From the NCBI GenBank assembly GCA_911728435.2, contig OU452198.1, positions 6,234,001-6,298,000 of the forward strand: DNA of 64,000 bases, in the 5' to 3' direction. Under the pieces are notes generated by a model. That model saw only the letters and a program-made list of their open reading frames with translations, did no database searches and had not been told where the DNA came from. The translations under genes were made by a program, and so were the position numbers. Positions 11,050 to 21,878 of this stretch are shown piece after piece. How positions within the stretch are numbered: position 1 is the first letter of the stretch; each line of letters opens with the position of its first letter. The stretch is from Apoderus coryli. Lineage: Eukaryota > Arthropoda > Insecta > Coleoptera > Attelabidae.

Positions 11050-11783
11050 TTGCAAGATGAGCGGGAGAGTTCAAAAAAGTGAAGTTGAAGTTTGCACGAA
11101 AAAAAGGAAAAGGACAGCCACAGTGTTAAAAAATAACAAAATTGAAGAAATGTTATTACACGTAGAATAAAATTAAAATATTTCAAATGAAATAGCCCAA
11201 ATGACTAATGTAAGTCAGACTTCTGTAATAAAGTCTTTAAAAAAATAAATACGTTTCGTATAAATATCAAATCATCAGGAGCTGCATCAAGGTGATAAAG
11301 AAAGAAAAATGGAATTTTGCTTCACATTATTTGAAAACAATAACCATAATCCTGAAATACTCCAAAAAATTATTTTTACGGACGAATCCACGTTTACACT
11401 TCACGGAGAAGTTCACAGACAAAATTGTCGTTATTGGAGCCGCCAAAACTTCCACCTTTATCATAGTTGAAGAACACAGAGACCACAATCAGTTAATATT
11501 CGGAACAAATATTTTGAGCCCGTTTTTCATTGATGGTACTTTAACAGAGGCAATTGCTTCAAGAGAAAATATTGCCAGCCCATTATTTAAGGGAAGTTCG
11601 AAATTTTTTCAAATCAATATTTTACAAATCAGTGGAATTTTTTCCTGGCGACATTTAAAATCTAAAGTTTTTAATGGAGATAATATAAGGTGTATAGAAG
11701 AACTTCAACAGCGAATTGTTCAGTCCTCGGAAATTAGTGAAGAGCAGTTAGAGCGCGTTGTAAATACCTTTTATAATCTATGA
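11050..11783 (+). pseudogene. decayed DDE transposase of the DUF4817-associated type
   Basis: Scattered frames read IIFTDESTFTLHGEVHRQN, with a first catalytic Asp in the TDES context, then YWSRQN. After a large deletion come HLKSKVF, IRCIEELQQRI and LERVVNTFYN, which match the C-terminal end of the insect transposases that carry an N-terminal DUF4817 helix-turn-helix. The central segment with the second Asp and the HPPRSPDL-like motif is missing, and several stops and shifts interrupt the rest. Fragments of the same superfamily occur at 33276-33395 and 52596-52998. Confidence 0.7.
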
Positions 11784-11935
11784 GTTGCTTGTTACATAAA
11801 GTAACAAGACTTTTAGTTATGTTGGAAATTTGTTTCACACTACCATGCTTTCACCAGACGGGCCGTTTCGTTGATCCACAACTCATCAGTGGTGATCGGC
11901 AGGTAGTGTGACCCAGATTTCCAACATTTACGAAG
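11783..11935. repeat. dispersed repeat, copy 2, with internal inverted ends
   Basis: This copy matches 9357-9480. It also has internal inverted ends: TGTTGGAAATTTGTTTCACACTACC-type sequence near 11819 is mirrored by GGTAGTGTGACCCAGATTTC, with its end near 11930. It may be a small foldback element in its own right. Confidence 0.6.
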
Positions 11936-12072
11936 AGTCAATATAATTTAGAAATTAGATATTATTTTTTTTTAGGTTTTTCTTGAACCCTTTTGGTAAA
12001 TTTTAAAATTTATTTTATTTTCTTTGGGTTTTTAGGTTCATAAATTATATACTATTTACTACAATTTTATTC

Positions 12073-13580
12073 GTCTATTCCATATCTGTACAGTGAGCGA
12101 GGCACACACTACCAAATCAACACAGCGCTGCCCCGGACGAGGTACAGCCAGTGTTGTTGCTGGCAAAAAATTTTAAGTAGTAGAAAATGGTGTGTAATTG
12201 TAATAAACGTAATAGATTTATGTTTAAAAAGTAATAGAAATGTAACAAATAGAAATACATTATAGGTTTGTTGTCACAAGCGTCAGAATCAGTCAGGATT
12301 CTGCGCAAACCAATTAAACCGCACGTCAACAACGTTATGCTCAGAATCCAGACTGTTTTTAACGCTTGTGGGAACAATCTTATATTAATAATATCCAGTG
12401 ATAGTTCATATACCTGATAAATAGCTGTTTTATTTCGCTAGTTTTCTTGATCCAAATTTATTATTCAGGATTTGTTGGATTCTGAATCGTGATTCTTTTC
12501 ATTTGCTATAGATAAGAAAAGAAAGAACGCTCGATAAGTTTACCCTAAAAGTTCGAATCTAAAGAGGCAAAACCTCTTTAGACTAGAACTTTTCTTTTTT
12601 CTATAACATGTTTGTTTATAAATATGAAATAAGACATTTTAGAAAGGTTCAGATGTTAGAATTTTATGTTCGAATGAAACGAATCACATTTTTCAAATTC
12701 CGGAGAGGCAAGGGGATTACGGATCCGTATCGCGATGGGCGCTTAAGTGGGGATGAATCAGAAAATGCGTCTTTAGCGAGAGAACATGATCAGTGAATCC
12801 AAACTCGTTTGGATCCTGAAATGAGTAGCGAAAGAAAAGGATTATTGTAAACCCGTCACAGATATTTCCCTAGAAAAGAAAGGAAGATATGACAACAAAA
12901 GGAAAACAAGAGACAAGCCAAACATTTAGATCACAGTTCTAACCATATTAAACTGTGTTAGATGTAGGATCTAGGGCACATGACATAAATACAAACGACG
13001 ATGTTTTATTTTATTGTATCGACTTTTTTTAAAAATGACTAAGATTTGGTATGCAGCTCTCTGTTTTCCGATCACAAACCTAAAAAATAAAACGACAGTT
13101 TTTTTGATCTCTTGCGCTTGCGCTTCTCTATTAGCTATGCCCGTCAAAGATTAAAGCACTACATAGCATATTCTAGGAAGCCATGTTGAAGCTAACTGAT
13201 TTGGGATATCTAATATTCTAATATCTTACAAAGACAATGATATTTAGTAGGAAAATGATAAAGTTTTTGATTTTGACAAGTAATTATTTTTCAAATTTTA
13301 ATTGAATTTGAAAGTAATAAAAAAGTAATAGAATCCATAAAAAGTAATAGATTCTATCAAATTAGACAAATGTCGTAATAAAGTAATAGACGATAGAAAA
13401 AGTACTAGATTTGTTACAATTGTAATAGCAATAACAACACTGGGTACAGCACACTAAATCAGTACAGAGTCGCTTACCGTTAGTTTGAGTCGCGAGCTTT
13501 CCAGAACGATTAAATCTGATTAGAATAATATAGCCAACGCGGTGTTGCCGGATGTATTTATTATTTATCTCTAAGCGCCA
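12073..13580. repeat. unclassified repeat, copy 2, split by a hAT-type insertion
   Basis: Segments 12073-12148 and 13443-13580 together align to the single block 1421-1620. The break falls exactly at the 8-bp duplication flanking the inserted element, giving an internal control for the insertion boundaries. Confidence 0.8.
12149..13442. mobile_element. hAT-type non-autonomous element, 1294 bp, 8-bp TSD
   Basis: The termini CAGTGTTGTTGCT (12149) and, inverted, CAGTGTTGTTATTGC (to 13442) are flanked by a perfect 8-bp duplication GGTACAGC at 12141-12148 and 13443-13450. A CA(G/T)TG start and an 8-bp duplication are hAT hallmarks. The subterminal zones carry many copies of AAAGTAATAG, likely transposase-binding sites. 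An internal hairpin at 12548-12592 pairs CTAAAGAGG with CCTCTTTAG. No transposase frame remains. The 62-codon open frame at 12608 shows no similarity I recognise. Confidence 0.9.
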
Positions 13581-13694
13581 TTTTAATATTCGTCACAATA
13601 TTAATATTGTTTTTTGTTTATACAACAGTTTTTAATGTATCTGTGTGATTATTTAATAATCAACTTGAATTACAAAGTTATTTTTTAACACCCA

Positions 13695-13865
13695 CGAGCT
13701 TTTATGACCGAAGCCCTTCTTCTCCCATACCACGTATCAGGTTACCTATAAATTCCTGAGGCAAATTCTCCCATAACTCAATTAATGCCATTCTAATCTC
13801 TTCTAAGTTTTGGACAGCCGGAATTCTTGATCTTAAACTTAATAATGGCATACAGTTGACGCAAT
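13695..13865 (-). pseudogene. Tc1-like transposase C-terminal fragment
   Basis: The minus strand reads PAVQNLEEIRMALIELWENL followed by PQEFIGNLIRGMGEEGL. This matches the helical tail after the last catalytic Glu in Tc1/mariner-family proteins (nL-eLe-al-eeW-ip-e-i-nLi-sM). The frame then stops. No catalytic motif is visible upstream. Confidence 0.6.
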
Positions 13866-14295
13866 AAATAAAAACGTTAATTTTAAGTGGTCTCTAAGCA
13901 ATATCCGTCGACGCAATGGAATCCTCATAATATGCACATTTTTAATAAAACCCTGTAACTTCCTTAATAAGCGAGTTTTCAGAGTGAATTAAAAACCAAA
14001 TTGGTCAGAAAAGATCAATCTTTAATTTGCCATTAGTGAATAATTTCTACTTTCATGCGTTCACTCCACAGATTGCCTCCAAAATTTACCTCTGTATATG
14101 ACATCAGAATCAATCGCTAAAAATCAACTATAGGTCAGAAAATCGATGTCAAATTTTGACGGTTCGGCTAATTTTGCCGGTGTGTAGATATCAACATTAC
14201 AATGTGTCTACAATTTACTGCTCGCCAATGCATATTAGAAACAATCTACTTCCTTCCAATCACCTACCTTAATCTCACGGATGCATTCAATCCAT

Positions 14296-14592
14296 TTAAG
14301 AGTTATCGCTACGGTCTCTCGTCAATCTCGTCGATGCCGCCAAATTCTTCCTATAAACAGAATCAAAACTATAAGCACCTACTCTACGTAAACGTTTGAT
14401 TCTCCATACAGGATTGTCATTATTCAACAATTTGCACAGACTGGAATGTGGACTAGTGGCTAATGAGGAATCGGTACTTGGCGTGCTGGAAATTACTGGT
14501 AATCGGGATGATGGCCGGAGCTTGACTTGACGTAGCATATCCATCGATATCGATGGATGACCCTTGTGGCTGGGGGTTGTTGTATTGCGATC
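14296..14592 (-). CDS. PRR11-like protein, exon 4 (last coding exon)
   Basis: The acceptor TTTTCTAG ends at 14593, and the exon opens in phase 0 with DRNTTTPS. It encodes 98 residues and a TAA at 14296-14298. ISMDMLRQVKLRP (about residues 558-570 of the protein) is the second WH2-like motif. A Ser/Thr-rich tail and LRRVGAYSF follow. The same phase as exon 3 and the paired motif tie this exon to the gene. No convincing polyadenylation signal was found just downstream on this strand. Confidence 0.75.
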   Translation of the reverse strand, partial: DRNTTTPSHKGHPSISMDMLRQVKLRPSSRLPVISSTPSTDSSLATSPHSSLCKLLNNDNPVWRIKRLRRVGAYSFDSVYRKNLAASTRLTRDRSDNS

Positions 14593-15067
14593 CTAGAAAA
14601 TATAGTTTTGAGAAAAAAATTAGAATACTTTTACTTGTAATGTACTTCGCGAAATGGAGCTTCCAAATTTAATTTATCCAGATCTCTCTAACTGCAAAAA
14701 TATTTTTTCAAGAAGGTACAAGTGATTAAAGGCTTCAATATAATCCCTGGCCCTTGCCAGTCCTTCGATTTCGTTCTATGTTCCGTTGTCGGGCCAATCA
14801 CTTCGAAGTCTTAGCAACGCCCGGAAAACGGACCCTCTTCGTGTGGAAGATATTCAAGTTAGTTGGGCTTTTATAAATCCAATGGCAGAGCTGTTGCCAG
14901 CCGTATTTTACGAGTTCAAGGATCGGTGTACACAGCAATCTACACAATGTCGCTGGGTCAGCTAGCGATTTACGATGCCTGCAACGCCTGCTCGAGCATG
15001 ATGTGCATTATTTTTTGGACAACCCAAGTTTTTATAAGGTTTGTTGCTCCAAATGCTACACAGCGAG

Positions 15068-15205
15068 ACATGTTTCGAAGGTAGTCACCCTCATCATCAG
15101 TCAAATACAACCATAAGCAGAAATTACACATATTACTACTCTTCTTATGGTTGTATTTGACTGATGATAAGGGTGACAACTGCCTTCACAACATGTTTCG
15201 ATATG
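15068..15205. repeat. foldback element with hammerhead-like motif
   Basis: TAGTCACCCTCATCATCAGT and the following AAATACAACCATAAG are mirrored by CTTATGGTTGTATTTGACTG at 15147-15166. On the minus strand (15100 to 15068) the motif is CTGATGA, a single T, helix II GAGGGT/ACCTTC (6 bp with a GT wobble), GAAA, ACATGT and C. The mirror copy has lost the GAAA (CACAAC). A nearby GTGGATTTGACGTT at 15241 matches the outer ends of the 5703-6196 element. The repeat lies in intron 3 of the PRR11-like gene. Confidence 0.65.
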
Positions 15206-15319
15206 TGGCCTTTGAGGCTTAAATAATAAAGAAAATTGCTGTGGATTTGACGTTGTTCTTTGCTTTGGTTATAACATTGGCTTGGATGGATTTGAGTACC
15301 GGTAACTAGGATAAGAACT

Positions 15320-16830
15320 TTGTGATTATTTCGGATTACAATGCCCCCGTTTCTGAGGTTTTCGATGTACTCAGTAAACTGAATACAGGGAAGTCGGCCT
15401 GTCCTGATGGAAGTCCGCCATTGTTCCTCAATAAGTGTCGTTTCCTCTTGCCATTCCTCTCCAATTTATTTTCAACTTATCTTTTCGCTCAGGTCAAAGT
15501 CCGGTTGCATGGAAGTCTAGTTTTATCGCCCCCATCTGGATACAGACGTGACGTGTCAAATTACCGTCCTGTTTGTATTCTCAATTCCATTCTCAAGCTT
15601 CTGGAGAAGTTAATAACCTAACCTATCCTAACAACTATATTTAAGCCAATTATGATCGATGAACAGTTCGGTTTCCAGTCCGGTGCATGCAATTTATACC
15701 GGTTTTTCGAAAGCTTTCGACTACGTGAGTCACCGGCTTCTCATTCATAATTGGGAACGGATTGGCATGTTGGCATCGTTGGAGAGCTACCTGAGTAGTA
15801 GGACTCAGGTGGTTCGTTTCAATGAATTCCTTTCTCTTCCTGTTTTGGTTTCATCTGGCGTCCCCCAGGGTTCCCACCTAGGACCGTTGTTGTTTAACTT
15901 GTTTATAAATGATATCAGGTGGTGTTTCGTTCACAGTGAATTCAGACTTTTCGCCGACGACCTGAAATGTTACAGGCGTATTGGTGGTCCCTCGAATTGT
16001 TATAATATACAGGAGGATATCTTGTAAGATTTGCGCATTGGTGTGAGGTAAATGGTTTGCGTTAACCTCAACGAATATTTTATTGACAGTTCAGCCGTAA
16101 AATAAAAAATCGTCAGTCAGGGATCTGGACACTTTCTTGAATTATATCGATCAGATCAGATATTCGACTTCCAAGTCGCTCAAAATGTTGCGCTTCATAA
16201 AACCGAATTCAATAATGTCAACACTGTTAAGAGTCTATTCACAACGCTCGTCAGACCTCACTTGGATTTGGGCACCATCATACGATTGCCGTATAGACCC
16301 AGTCGAGAGAGTTCAACGCCGTACAGTCATTGCAAGCTCGGTCGCCCGGGACTTATTGATTTTACGATTGATTATGCTGCTTTGATGGATGAGTTGCGGC
16401 TCACGACTTTAAGTGATCGCAGGGTCGTTAGAGACCTGAAAATTTCATATAAGCTATTGAATAATTTGATATCGTCTTCATATCTGTTGGCAAATATTAA
16501 TTACCATGTTCCGTCCAGGAACAATAGAGCCTCTCCACTTTTCCATGAGGGATTGCACCGTACAAATTACGGAAGATATAATTTTATTCCAATTCTCTCT
16601 CGCTAGAGATCGAATCCTTTGCGCCTATTGGTGAGTTTTTCCGACGCTTGAGATGTGCACGTCGTCGTGGCGTTTCGGAGTGATTGGAACTGAGGAAAAT
16701 ATCGCAGACACTTTGGATTATTTACTTACAAGGTGCAACTCCCTCAGGATTTTGGTTGCAACTGCTGCCATTTAACTGGATTTTTCCCATAAAGAATGGG
16801 AATAAATAAATAAATAACAATAATTTAAGA
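15320..16830 (+). pseudogene. LINE reverse transcriptase, 3' half, in PRR11-like intron 3
   Basis: In successive frames: VLSKLNTGKSACPDGSPP, SNYRPVCILNSILKLLEKLI, FSKAFDYVSHRLL, SSGVPQGSHLGPLLFNLFIN and LFADDLKCYRRI, the FADD catalytic box. The thumb segments follow (LRVYSQRSSDLTWI, RRVVRDLKISYKLLNNLI, SRNNRASPLF). Frames change near 15625, 16030 and 16300. A 3' UTR leads to an AATAAATAAATAAATAA tail at 16799-16815, typical of a LINE 3' end. The endonuclease is missing. The element is in antisense relative to its host gene. Confidence 0.85.
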
Positions 16831-16980
16831 TGTTTAAAGGTTAAGTTTTAATAGCAACTTGATTTTCATTCATTCATTTGCCTTATACTCATTTTTCAAG
16901 CCTAGCAACTGTTATGGAAGCTACGACGAGTCGCCAACGTCAGGAGGTATGTATCATTAAGAAATATACTATAAGCTTAC

Positions 16981-17280
16981 CCCGGGTTTTTTTAACTTAA
17001 CCTTCAATATATCTTCTAGAGATATAATCGGCCTTGACTCGCTATTTTCCTTTCCTTTCTTCGACCGTTTCGAGAAATGCATCTTTGGTGTGGTAATTAT
17101 TGCCAGTGGTGGAGGTGGAGGAGGAGGTGGTGGTGGTGGCGGAGGTGGTGGTGGAGGTGGTGGCAAGCATGGTGGAGGTACAGGCGCTACTGGTTGAATC
17201 GATTTCGCACATTTAAGTTCTTCTTTAAAAGCCAACCACTCGGATCGTAAATCTGTGTACTGAGAGACCTCATTTTTTAA
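16981..17280 (-). CDS. PRR11-like protein, exon 3 (proline run, WH2-like motif)
   Basis: The acceptor TTTTCTTTCAG ends at 17281 and the donor CCCGGG|GTAAGC starts at 16980, both phase 0. The 100 residues continue the coiled coil (LKNEVSQYTDLRSEWLAFKE). An uninterrupted run of 19 prolines follows, encoded by a GGT/GGA-type microsatellite on + at 17104-17160. A KEN box (KKGKENSES) comes next, then SLEDILKVKLKKPG, the first WH2-like motif. The proline run followed by an L-KVKLKK motif is the strongest point of resemblance to PRR11. WHAMM/JMY-type actin nucleation factors share a similar arrangement and are the main alternative. Confidence 0.8.
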
Positions 17281-17819
17281 CTGAAAGAAAATACAAACTA
17301 TGTCAACCTTTTTTCTATTTATTAAAAAGACTATTGTAAAGAACACTAACATGTAATAAATCGTAAATTTCTTCAGAACTGTTATCGTGATAGCAGTTTG
17401 TTCAATTGTACGTATATTTTTTGATGAAAACGGGTCAATAAATAAGTGAGAACAAATTGGAGATGTGATTCTTTGTTGAAAAATAGGGTCGATCTTTTAA
17501 ATAAAAAAATAAATATTTCAGCAATCACTGTTTAGATCACCAACAACAATTCTCTTTAAATAAGTGGCTTGGGTTGTATGGGGATCAGTTAATTGGTCCA
17601 TTTTTCTCCCACCTACACCTTGGAACCATGGAGGAACATTACCAACATTTTTATTGAGGAGTACCCTTTCGATTGCAGAAACTGTTTTTAAAAAAAAAAA
17701 ATTCAAAAATCCTTTTTTCATGTATTTAAACAGGGGCTGCTCAGATATCTTTTTTTATATAAAATACGCAATTTATATTTCAACAAATTAATTATTTACA
17801 TCCTGTTTAAGTATCGCTA

Positions 17820-19199
17820 GTTTGAAATATCCAGGCCACTTCAAAAAGTTCGTCCAACCCTGGGTGCTATCTTCGCACATCGGCGTTTGCGAAATATCAT
17901 TTGTCACATTAAAAATGGTGAAAAAATGTCACTCTTTTTTGACAGTTGTAGAAAAACAAATATTAATCATCGAAAATCACTTTATTGTTTTTCAAAATAT
18001 TCCCCATGAAGATCTATACACTTTTGCATGCGTTTGAACCAATTGTCGAAGCACTTTTGCCGCTCTGATTGAGGTATCTCCAAAACATGCATTCTGAATG
18101 CAGAAACCGCTTCTTCAGGTGTCGAAAAACGTTGACCTCTCAGTTTGTTTTTTACGTACGGGAATAAAAAGAAGTCATTCGGTGCCAAGTCAGGACTATA
18201 CGGCGGATGACTCATCAAATCGATTTTGGGTGCTCAAAAATGCAGTTGTTTGAGCCGATGTGTGAGGGCTCGCATTTTCGTGGTGAAGAGTGATCCGTCT
18301 TCGGCGGTTGGTTTTCCTGATTTCTTGAAAGACAACTGGCAAACAAATGGTTGTGTACCACTCAGAATTGACTGCTCTGCGTTGTTCTAGTGGTACGGTT
18401 GCGACATGTACAGTTTTTCCGAAAAAAACAGGCGACCATTTGCTTGGAAGTGCTTCGTGCGAGAACAATTTTGTTGGATTTGGCTCATCTTGAAACCCCC
18501 ATACAGTCAACTGCTGTTTACTTTCGGGCTTATACGCGTAAATCCACGATTCATCACCTGTCACGATGTGATAGACGTGTTTCGAAGCACCGCGATCGTA
18601 TTTTTTGAGCATTTCTTTCGACCAATCGACACGAGCCTTTTTTTGAGCAATTGCCAAATTGTGTGGGATCCAACGCGAACAAAATTTTTTGACAGTCAAA
18701 TGTTTATGCAATATTGAATGTATACTGGTCCCACTAATGCCTAAGGTTGTCTCAATCTCTTGATAGGTCACATGACGATCTTGCAATATCAGTTCGCGCA
18801 CAGCATCAATGGTTTTCGGAACAACAACTGATTTTGGACGACCTTCATGAAATTCGTCTTGGAGTGAACTACGACCACGATTGAATTCACCATACCATCG
18901 ATAAACACTGGTCCTTGATGGATTTTCATGGCCAAAAAATGAATTAAGTTCATCCATGCACTGTTGCTGAGTTAATCCATGTCGAAAGTTGTAAAAAATA
19001 ATCGCACGAAAATGTTCACGATTTAATTCCATTTTTGGGCCGAGATGAATATTTTAAGTTACTGTAAACAACACAAATAGCGCTCCTATGTATTTGAGTA
19101 CGTATAACCTCAAAAATGTCCAATTTTACGATAGAGTTGTCAGTTGACAGATTGCAACACCAGGGTTGCCAAATCCCGAAATATAAAAGGAAGCCCTCG
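17820..19199 (-). mobile_element. second mariner family, copy A, in PRR11-like intron 2
   Basis: The right terminus ends at 19199 (CCCTCG followed by TA) with the inner word GGATTTGGCAACCCTGG on the minus strand. At the left, CCAACCCTGGGTGC near 17852 may be a diverged counterpart, so the left boundary near 17820 is approximate. The length, about 1.38 kb, fits mariner. The deleted copy at 30045-31019 belongs to the same family. Confidence 0.75.
17982..19032 (-). pseudogene. mariner transposase with Asp-to-Glu change and a frameshift
   Basis: From 19032 the frame runs MELNREHFRAIIFYNFRHG (helix-turn-helix), RTSVYRWYGEFNRGR, ILHKHLTVKKFCSRWIPHNL and VTGDESWIYAYKPESKQQ (first Asp), down to LHHENASPHTS, where the second catalytic position is Glu (GAA, 18277-18279) instead of Asp. 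A one-base deletion near 18226 shifts the frame before PPYSPDLAPNDFFLFP (third Asp). The protein ends in CIDLHGEYFEKQ. With the shift repaired the Asp-Asp spacing is 34 residues, as shown by copy B. Apart from these two lesions the 1.05-kb frame is open. Confidence 0.9.
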
Positions 19200-19339
19200 T
19201 ACCTACCTGCATACATTATTGAACTTGTTTATCGAGCGACAATATAGCTTCGTAGGATATCAAACTTCCAATTGAAGGAAGCACATCTTGTAAATCAAAT
19301 ACTATTGACTTTCGACAATTGACCCACATGAAGTGAAGA

Positions 19340-19690
19340 ACACCAAAGCTTTATCGAGTGCTGATGATGGCTGGATTGATCACCGACTTGTACAATCCAG
19401 TATAACCCTACGTCTACCTGCAAAACGACCACAACAGGGAAGGAAACTAAGGGGAAAGCTTAATATCGAATGCCTAAAGGACAACCGAGCGAAACTGTGT
19501 TTCCAACAACATCTGCAGAACAAGCTCCCGGAGGAATATCTGGATGATATTGAATAACACTGGTCATTATTTAGGTCAGCCGTGCTCTCTGCTGGAAAGG
19601 AGATGCTAGGCTATGTGCGACAAAACCATCAGGATTGGTTCGACGAAAATGACGAAGTGATACAAAGACTAACAGACACCAGATGTTGGT
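19340..19690 (+). pseudogene. LINE endonuclease C-terminal fragment
   Basis: The stretch DDGWIDHRLVQSSITLRLPAK, followed by KLNIECLK, then after a stop AVLSAGKEMLGYV and NHQDWFDENDEVIQ, matches the endonuclease-RT linker of non-LTR elements often annotated as craniofacial-development-protein-2-like. WxDHRLV is the conserved end of the apurinic-type endonuclease (SDH motif; here IDH). It belongs with the RT fragment at 20700-21180. Confidence 0.7.
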
Positions 19691-20126
19691 AATTACATGT
19701 AAAGTGTTTACACAGACACACTTAACCTAAGACTTAAAACTAAATAAACTAGGACGATCACAAGAAGAGATTACACGTATAAGGGAAACAACTAGGGTTT
19801 GATTAAGTATCAAAATTTCCGAAGACATTTTCAAGATAATTAGTTAGTTCCTTTAGCGATATGCTAAATAAATCTACAGCAGATTTTGCAATGAAAGTAT
19901 TGCAAACTTGCATCATATTATTGATTGGAGATAAACTCCCTGATTCTGTAAAAAAAGGATCTTTATTCAAGATTCTCAGATTTACTTTCGGTACTTCAAA
20001 AATAAATTATTGTACTAATCTTAAACTGTTTACTGTTACGTATGACAAAGCCTAATTATTTAAAAGCCTTATTTACAGAATTTTGATAATTGTTTCAAAA
20101 TTTTAAGTTACTTTGATAGCATACCC

Positions 20127-20700
20127 CTAAATCTGTAGCCTCCGATCTAATAGCACTCCACCGATATGATAATCTGCCTCTATAGGAGCTGCCCTTCTAG
20201 ACATCACAAAACATTTCCCAGTATTCAAAGTCGTTTTATTTTCAAGGCACCAGCCCGACACAACTTCAAGATCAGAACGCAAATCCACCTCATTCCAGTC
20301 ATTTATCACTTTAAACAATTTGAAGTCGTCAGCATAAAGCAAAGCTGAGGAGTGTCTAATGACTTCAGTCAGTGAGTTGATAAGGACATTAAAGAAAAGA
20401 TGACCCAAATTACTACCTTGGAGCACACCTGATGTACTGAAAAATTGATCCGAATATCTCCCGCCAATCCTGACACACTGCAGTCTTTCCAGCAGATGGG
20501 ATTTCAAAAATGTATAGGCCTCCTCCGAGATCCCAAACTTGACCAACCTGTCTGAACAGTATACCGTGATCCACCTTATCAAAAGCTTTTAACATGTCCG
20601 TATAAATTGTATCAAGCTGCCTACCCTGCTCCACAGCCTCAGCCGCACATTCCGTAAATGCACATGATGATAAAGCTATTCGACTACTTAAAAACAACAA
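20127..20700 (-). pseudogene. LINE reverse transcriptase fragment (minus strand)
   Basis: The minus strand reads DTIYTDMLKAFDKVDHGIL, then after a shift GISEEAYTFLKSHLLERLQC, SGVLQGSNLGHLFFNVLIN and LLYADDFKLFKVI (YADD box). It is a central RT segment of a Jockey/I-type element with at least one frameshift near 20550. It interrupts the plus-strand LINE represented by 19340-19690 and 20700-21180, so it was probably inserted later. Confidence 0.8.
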
Positions 20701-21180
20701 GCAGCTGGCGGTGATGGCATATCTCCTGAGCTTTTTAAAGAAGGAGGATCACTGATATTGGAACATTCTCATGTTCCAATAACCAAAATATGGAACAACG
20801 AAACTGTGTGGAAACTATCGCGGTTTCTCACTCGTCTCCATCGCCAGAAAGGATCTTGCAAGAATTTTGTCCAATCGTCTTCTCCGTCTCGGAAAGATCC
20901 TTGCCGGAAACACAATGTGGTTTTACATAGCCAACAGGGGTACACCCGACATGATATTTAGTGCCAGACAAACACAGGAAAAGTCAAGGGAACAAAATAT
21001 ATAGACCTTGTCAAGGCGTTCGACTCCGTTAACCGTCAGACTCTCTAGAGGATATTGAAGCACAACGGATGTCCGCAGAAATTCATCCGGATACTTCGAC
21101 TACTTGACGATATGAAAGCAACAGTTCTCAACAGCAGCGGGCCGGGAGAGACTTTCCCAACGGGAACGGTCATTCATCTT
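20700..21180 (+). pseudogene. LINE reverse transcriptase fragment (plus strand)
   Basis: KQAAGGDGISPELFKEGGSL begins the RT finger region. Further pieces in changing frames include TQCGF-like and VDLVKAFDSVNRQTL-like sequence (IDLVKAFDSVNRQTL at about 21001-21045) and KHNGCPQKFIRILRLLDDMK, ending near ETFPTGT. It is the same orientation and type as the endonuclease fragment upstream, and heavily decayed. Confidence 0.7.
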
Positions 21181-21209
21181 GATAAGGATGAATTGCCCAA
21201 GTAGTGGTA

Positions 21210-21577
21210 CTAACGCGTTCGACCTAAGTTGCCAATGTAGGTATAACACTTTTCTTCTACATTTGATTAATCCCAAAAATTCATTTAGAGATGACATGAA
21301 TTTTCACTATTTTCTTTCTTTCTAACTAAAACTCGTAACGTTTCCGTGTCATGCGACCATAATGAAACTCAACCAATTTGCTACATTTGGATTCCGAAAT
21401 ATCATGTTATATTTGAAAAACGTCAACTTGGTGTATAATAAAAAGGTCCCCATACATAAATATTTAAGGACTGTATGTTTTTATTTTATTCAAATACCTA
21501 TTTCAAAGATTATTGCCTATCGTAAGTGAGCATTGATATAGTATATTAATTATTGTGACTTGCGCTTAAGTACTTAC
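21210..21577 (-). other. intron 2 of PRR11-like gene, non-repeat part
   Basis: This AT-rich intronic sequence is free of recognisable repeats. The donor for exon 2 (AAG|GTAAGTA) begins at 21577. Confidence 0.5.
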
Positions 21578-21799
21578 CTTAATAACTTCATTATGCAATT
21601 CTTGCATTTGTAGCCTACTGTTGTCATGTTCGACGTCAAGTTTGTGTTTGGCCCTCTCCAATTCTAAACTGACTTCTTCAATTTTTAAATTCAATGCTTC
21701 TATCCTTTGTTTACAAATTTGACATTTACAACAAACTGGTTGCGAGGTAGATTCAGTCAAGGAATCGTCTTGGCAATTGTAACAAATTGCTGTAAAGCT
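21578..21799 (-). CDS. PRR11-like protein, exon 2 (Cys cluster and coiled coil)
   Basis: The acceptor TTTGTTTCAG ends at 21800 and the donor AAG|GTAAGT starts at 21577, both phase 0. The 74 residues contain a CxxC (375, 378) and a CCxCxxC (392-398) that could bind zinc. A heptad-like amphipathic helix follows (IEALNLKIEEVSLELERAK) and continues into exon 3. Human PRR11 also has a short Cys cluster beside a helical segment. Confidence 0.8.
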
Positions 21800-21878
21800 C
21801 TGAAACAAAATCGAAGTCAATGCTGTCGTTTTAGACCCCTTATGACATTACAAGAGATGGTATTAAACAAAAACTTAC

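Noticed and set aside
9357..11935. Direct repeats as LTRs of a retrotransposon
   Set aside because: The repeats are only about 120-150 bp, lack TG...CA ends and a primer-binding site, and enclose a DNA-transposase remnant rather than gag-pol.
18390..18717. Plus-strand frames of 72 and 103 codons
   Set aside because: Shadows of the mariner transposase on minus.
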